64,000 bases of DNA from Gammaproteobacteria bacterium (GTDB taxonomy: Bacteria > Pseudomonadota > Gammaproteobacteria > DSM-16500), in the NCBI GenBank assembly GCA_013286085.1, contig JABDGK010000004.1, forward strand, positions 19,468 through 83,467, read 5' to 3'. Every line of letters starts with the position of its first letter. Position 1 is the stretch's first letter. The translations under genes and the position numbers were made by a program. Shown here piece after piece: positions 62,380 to 64,000 of this stretch. The notes below the pieces were generated by a model, which was not told the origin of the DNA, did no database searches, and worked only from the letters and a program-made list of their open reading frames with translations.

Positions 62380-64000
62380 ATGCAAATCAAAGTCAGCGAT
62401 TACATTGCAGAATTCTTACGTGCTCAAGATATTAAATGCATTTTTGAAGTAGCTGGCGGCATGATTACGCACATCCTTGATTCATGCTATCGCATTGGTA
62501 ATATAAACATCATCAGTGTTCATCATGAACAATCAGCTGCTTTTGCTGCTGATGCCTATGGGCGATGCACAGGCAAGCCTGGCGTCGCTCTCGCAACAAG
62601 CGGTCCTGGCGCCACAAATCTTTTAACCGGTATTGCGAGTTGTTATTTTGATTCATCACCTGGTTTATTTATTACAGGCCAAGTGAATACCCACGAACAA
62701 AAAGGTACACGCAATATTAGACAGTTGGGATTCCAAGAAACAGATATTTTAGCCATGGCCAAACCCATCACTAAAAAATGCTTCAAAATTGAAACTCCAG
62801 AACAGATTGAATCTACTTTTAAAGAAGCCTATGAGTGCGCCATCAGTGACAGACCAGGTCCTGTGTTAATTGATTTACCAATGAATATTCAAAATGCTAA
62901 AATAAACATGTCTGAAATTATGCCTATTGAGCGAAAAAAACCAATCACGCATTCGCTTACCCAGCAAATAAATTCACTGTATGAAAACATAAAAAAAGCA
63001 AAGCGCCCGTTAATTCTGGTAGGCAGAGGTGTTCAAAGTTCTTTTGCGACGAAAGAATTTCTGGAGTTTATCCAATTAACTCAGATCCCCGTTGTTAGTT
63101 CACTGTTAGCACTCGATGCGATTCACTTTGATCACCCACTGCGGGTTGGCTTTATTGGTACTTATGGGAATAGATGGGCTAATTTAGCAATAGGCGCAGC
63201 CGATCTATTAATCGTCATTGGCAGTCGTCTCGATATTCGGCAAACAGGCGCTGACATAGCCGGTTTTCGTCAGAATAAAACTATCATTCACATAGATTGT
63301 GACGAAAGCGAAGTGAATAATCGCATTAAAGATTGCATTCCTATCATAGCAGATGCAAAAGATTTTTTAACACAAGCGAATTCTCAGCTATCTACTTGTG
63401 AATTTCCCCTTCACCCTGCATGGCAACATGAAATTACATCAATCAAAAATAGATGGCCTGATACAGATGAATTAAAAAATTTCGAGGGTATAAATCCTAA
63501 CTTGTTTATGCACATATTATCTAAAGTTTCAAAGAATGCTGTCGCCTATATAGCCGATGTCGGAAATCATCAGATGTGGTCCGCGCAATCTTTAGAAATA
63601 AATTCTAATCAATTATTCATGACTTCCGGCGGGATGGGTGCTATGGGTTTTGCTTTGCCAGCCGCTATTGGTGCCTCACTAGCACGTGGAAAGCAGCCCG
63701 TAGTAGCTATTATTGGAGACGGCGCATTCCAAATGAATATTCAAGAATTACAAACCGTTATTAGAAATCGATTACCTATAAAAATAATTATACTCAATAA
63801 TCAATCATTAGGTATGATACGCCAATTTCAAGACAATTATTTTGACGGACGCTATCAATCAACTTATTGGGGATATTCGGCTCCTGATTTTACTGCTATA
63901 GCAAATGCATATGGGATCTCGGCGAAAACTATTTCGAAACCCGATGAGATTCATTCCGGTACTGCTTGGTTATGGAATAAAAATGATGAACCAGCATTAT
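62380..64000 (+). CDS. Thiamine-diphosphate enzyme, acetolactate-synthase-like (partial, 3' end outside window)
   Basis: The frame from ATG 62380 (AGGGG upstream) is open to the end of the window, 540 codons. The N-terminal PYR domain has the catalytic Glu in VHHEQSAAFAADAYGR and TSGPGATNLLTGIASCYFDS. The central domain follows, and the PP domain has GDGAFQMNIQELQT and NNQSLGMIRQF, the GDG...NN cofactor motif. The sequence closes with a phrase like NKNDEPAL, so only a few residues are missing. It resembles IlvB but such enzymes in surface-polysaccharide loci carry out other reactions on sugars. The acyltransferase next door and the absence of an ilvN gene in view favour that reading; further genes to the right would decide. 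Confidence 0.9.
   Translation, partial: MQIKVSDYIAEFLRAQDIKCIFEVAGGMITHILDSCYRIGNINIISVHHEQSAAFAADAYGRCTGKPGVALATSGPGATNLLTGIASCYFDSSPGLFITGQVNTHEQKGTRNIRQLGFQETDILAMAKPITKKCFKIETPEQIESTFKEAYECAISDRPGPVLIDLPMNIQNAKINMSEIMPIERKKPITHSLTQQINSLYENIKKAKRPLILVGRGVQSSFATKEFLEFIQLTQIPVVSSLLALDAIHFDHPLRVGFIGTYGNRWANLAIGAADLLIVIGSRLDIRQTGADIAGFRQNKTIIHIDCDESEVNNRIKDCIPIIADAKDFLTQANSQLSTCEFPLHPAWQHEITSIKNRWPDTDELKNFEGINPNLFMHILSKVSKNAVAYIADVGNHQMWSAQSLEINSNQLFMTSGGMGAMGFALPAAIGASLARGKQPVVAIIGDGAFQMNIQELQTVIRNRLPIKIIILNNQSLGMIRQFQDNYFDGRYQSTYWGYSAPDFTAIANAYGISAKTISKPDEIHSGTAWLWNKNDEPAL

Overview
The window looks like a chromosomal segment of an intracellular gammaproteobacterium of the order Legionellales (Legionella/Coxiella/Berkiella-like; genus not resolvable here). 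The main evidence is a collinear block of Dot/Icm type IVB secretion genes, followed by several large, low-similarity, coiled-coil or helical-repeat proteins of the kind such bacteria secrete. Housekeeping genes have clear gammaproteobacterial gene order, and base composition is moderately AT-rich.

Layout. (1) 1-10821, minus strand: Dot/Icm core genes icmP-icmO-icmN-icmM-icmL1-icmL2-icmL3-icmK-icmE-icmG (icmG runs off the left edge). There are three IcmL/DotI paralogs plus a short DotJ-like gene, and IcmE carries a tandem helical-hairpin repeat. icmQ/R/S/T are not upstream of icmP; dksA is. (2) 10945-14765, minus: dksA, prmC, prfA, hemA. (3) 14938-21089, mostly plus: lolB, tRNA-Gln(TTG), prs, rplY, pth, ychF. 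ispE, usually between lolB and prs, is absent. Two unrecognised minus-strand genes sit between prs and rplY: a possible effector with a PmrA-like site, and a His/Pro/Gln-rich protein. (4) 21108-24347: a secreted two-repeat DM9 protein, an internally duplicated unknown protein and a DUF2207-type membrane protein. (5) 24406-31266: a membrane PAS-GGDEF protein, rlmB, rnr, a small lipoprotein and an unknown Ser/Pro-rich protein. (6) 31435-39231: a VIT-family iron transporter, a FAH-family enzyme with a small secreted protein, then thyA, lgt, a TSUP transporter, ptsP and rppH. (7) 39384-41152: a FecCD/BtuC-type permease with its ATPase. (8) 41292-44990: three coiled-coil proteins of unknown function. 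(9) 45010-49092: dapB, a hairpin array bounded by perfect 47-bp inverted repeats beside a DUF559 gene, a 40-residue lipoprotein missed by length cut-offs, then nfeD and a slipin. (10) 49100-53575, minus: the glycine cleavage operon gcvT-gcvH-gcvPA-gcvPB. (11) 53816-59963: two giant tandem paralogs of no recognised family, preceded by a PmrA-like tandem site. (12) 60322-64000: an outer-membrane barrel protein, an acyltransferase-3 protein and a partial thiamine-diphosphate enzyme.

The Dot/Icm genes encode the coupling ATPase (IcmO with IcmP), the inner-membrane DotI/DotJ proteins and the core-complex proteins (IcmG, IcmE, IcmK). The unrecognised proteins are possible substrates, by inference only. 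Two of them, at opposite ends of the window, have a pair of TTAA boxes at the 11-bp period expected of the PmrA operator that controls effector genes in Legionella and Coxiella.

The intergenic DNA holds several dispersed palindromic repeat families. Two REP-like families share foot and loop but have different, fully paired stems. One GC-rich element occurs inside the icmL operon and again between convergent genes. A third group has CTCTCCC/GGGAGAG stems and reaches its most elaborate form beside the DUF559 gene. That array and the giant tandem paralogs are the parts I consider most worth following up.
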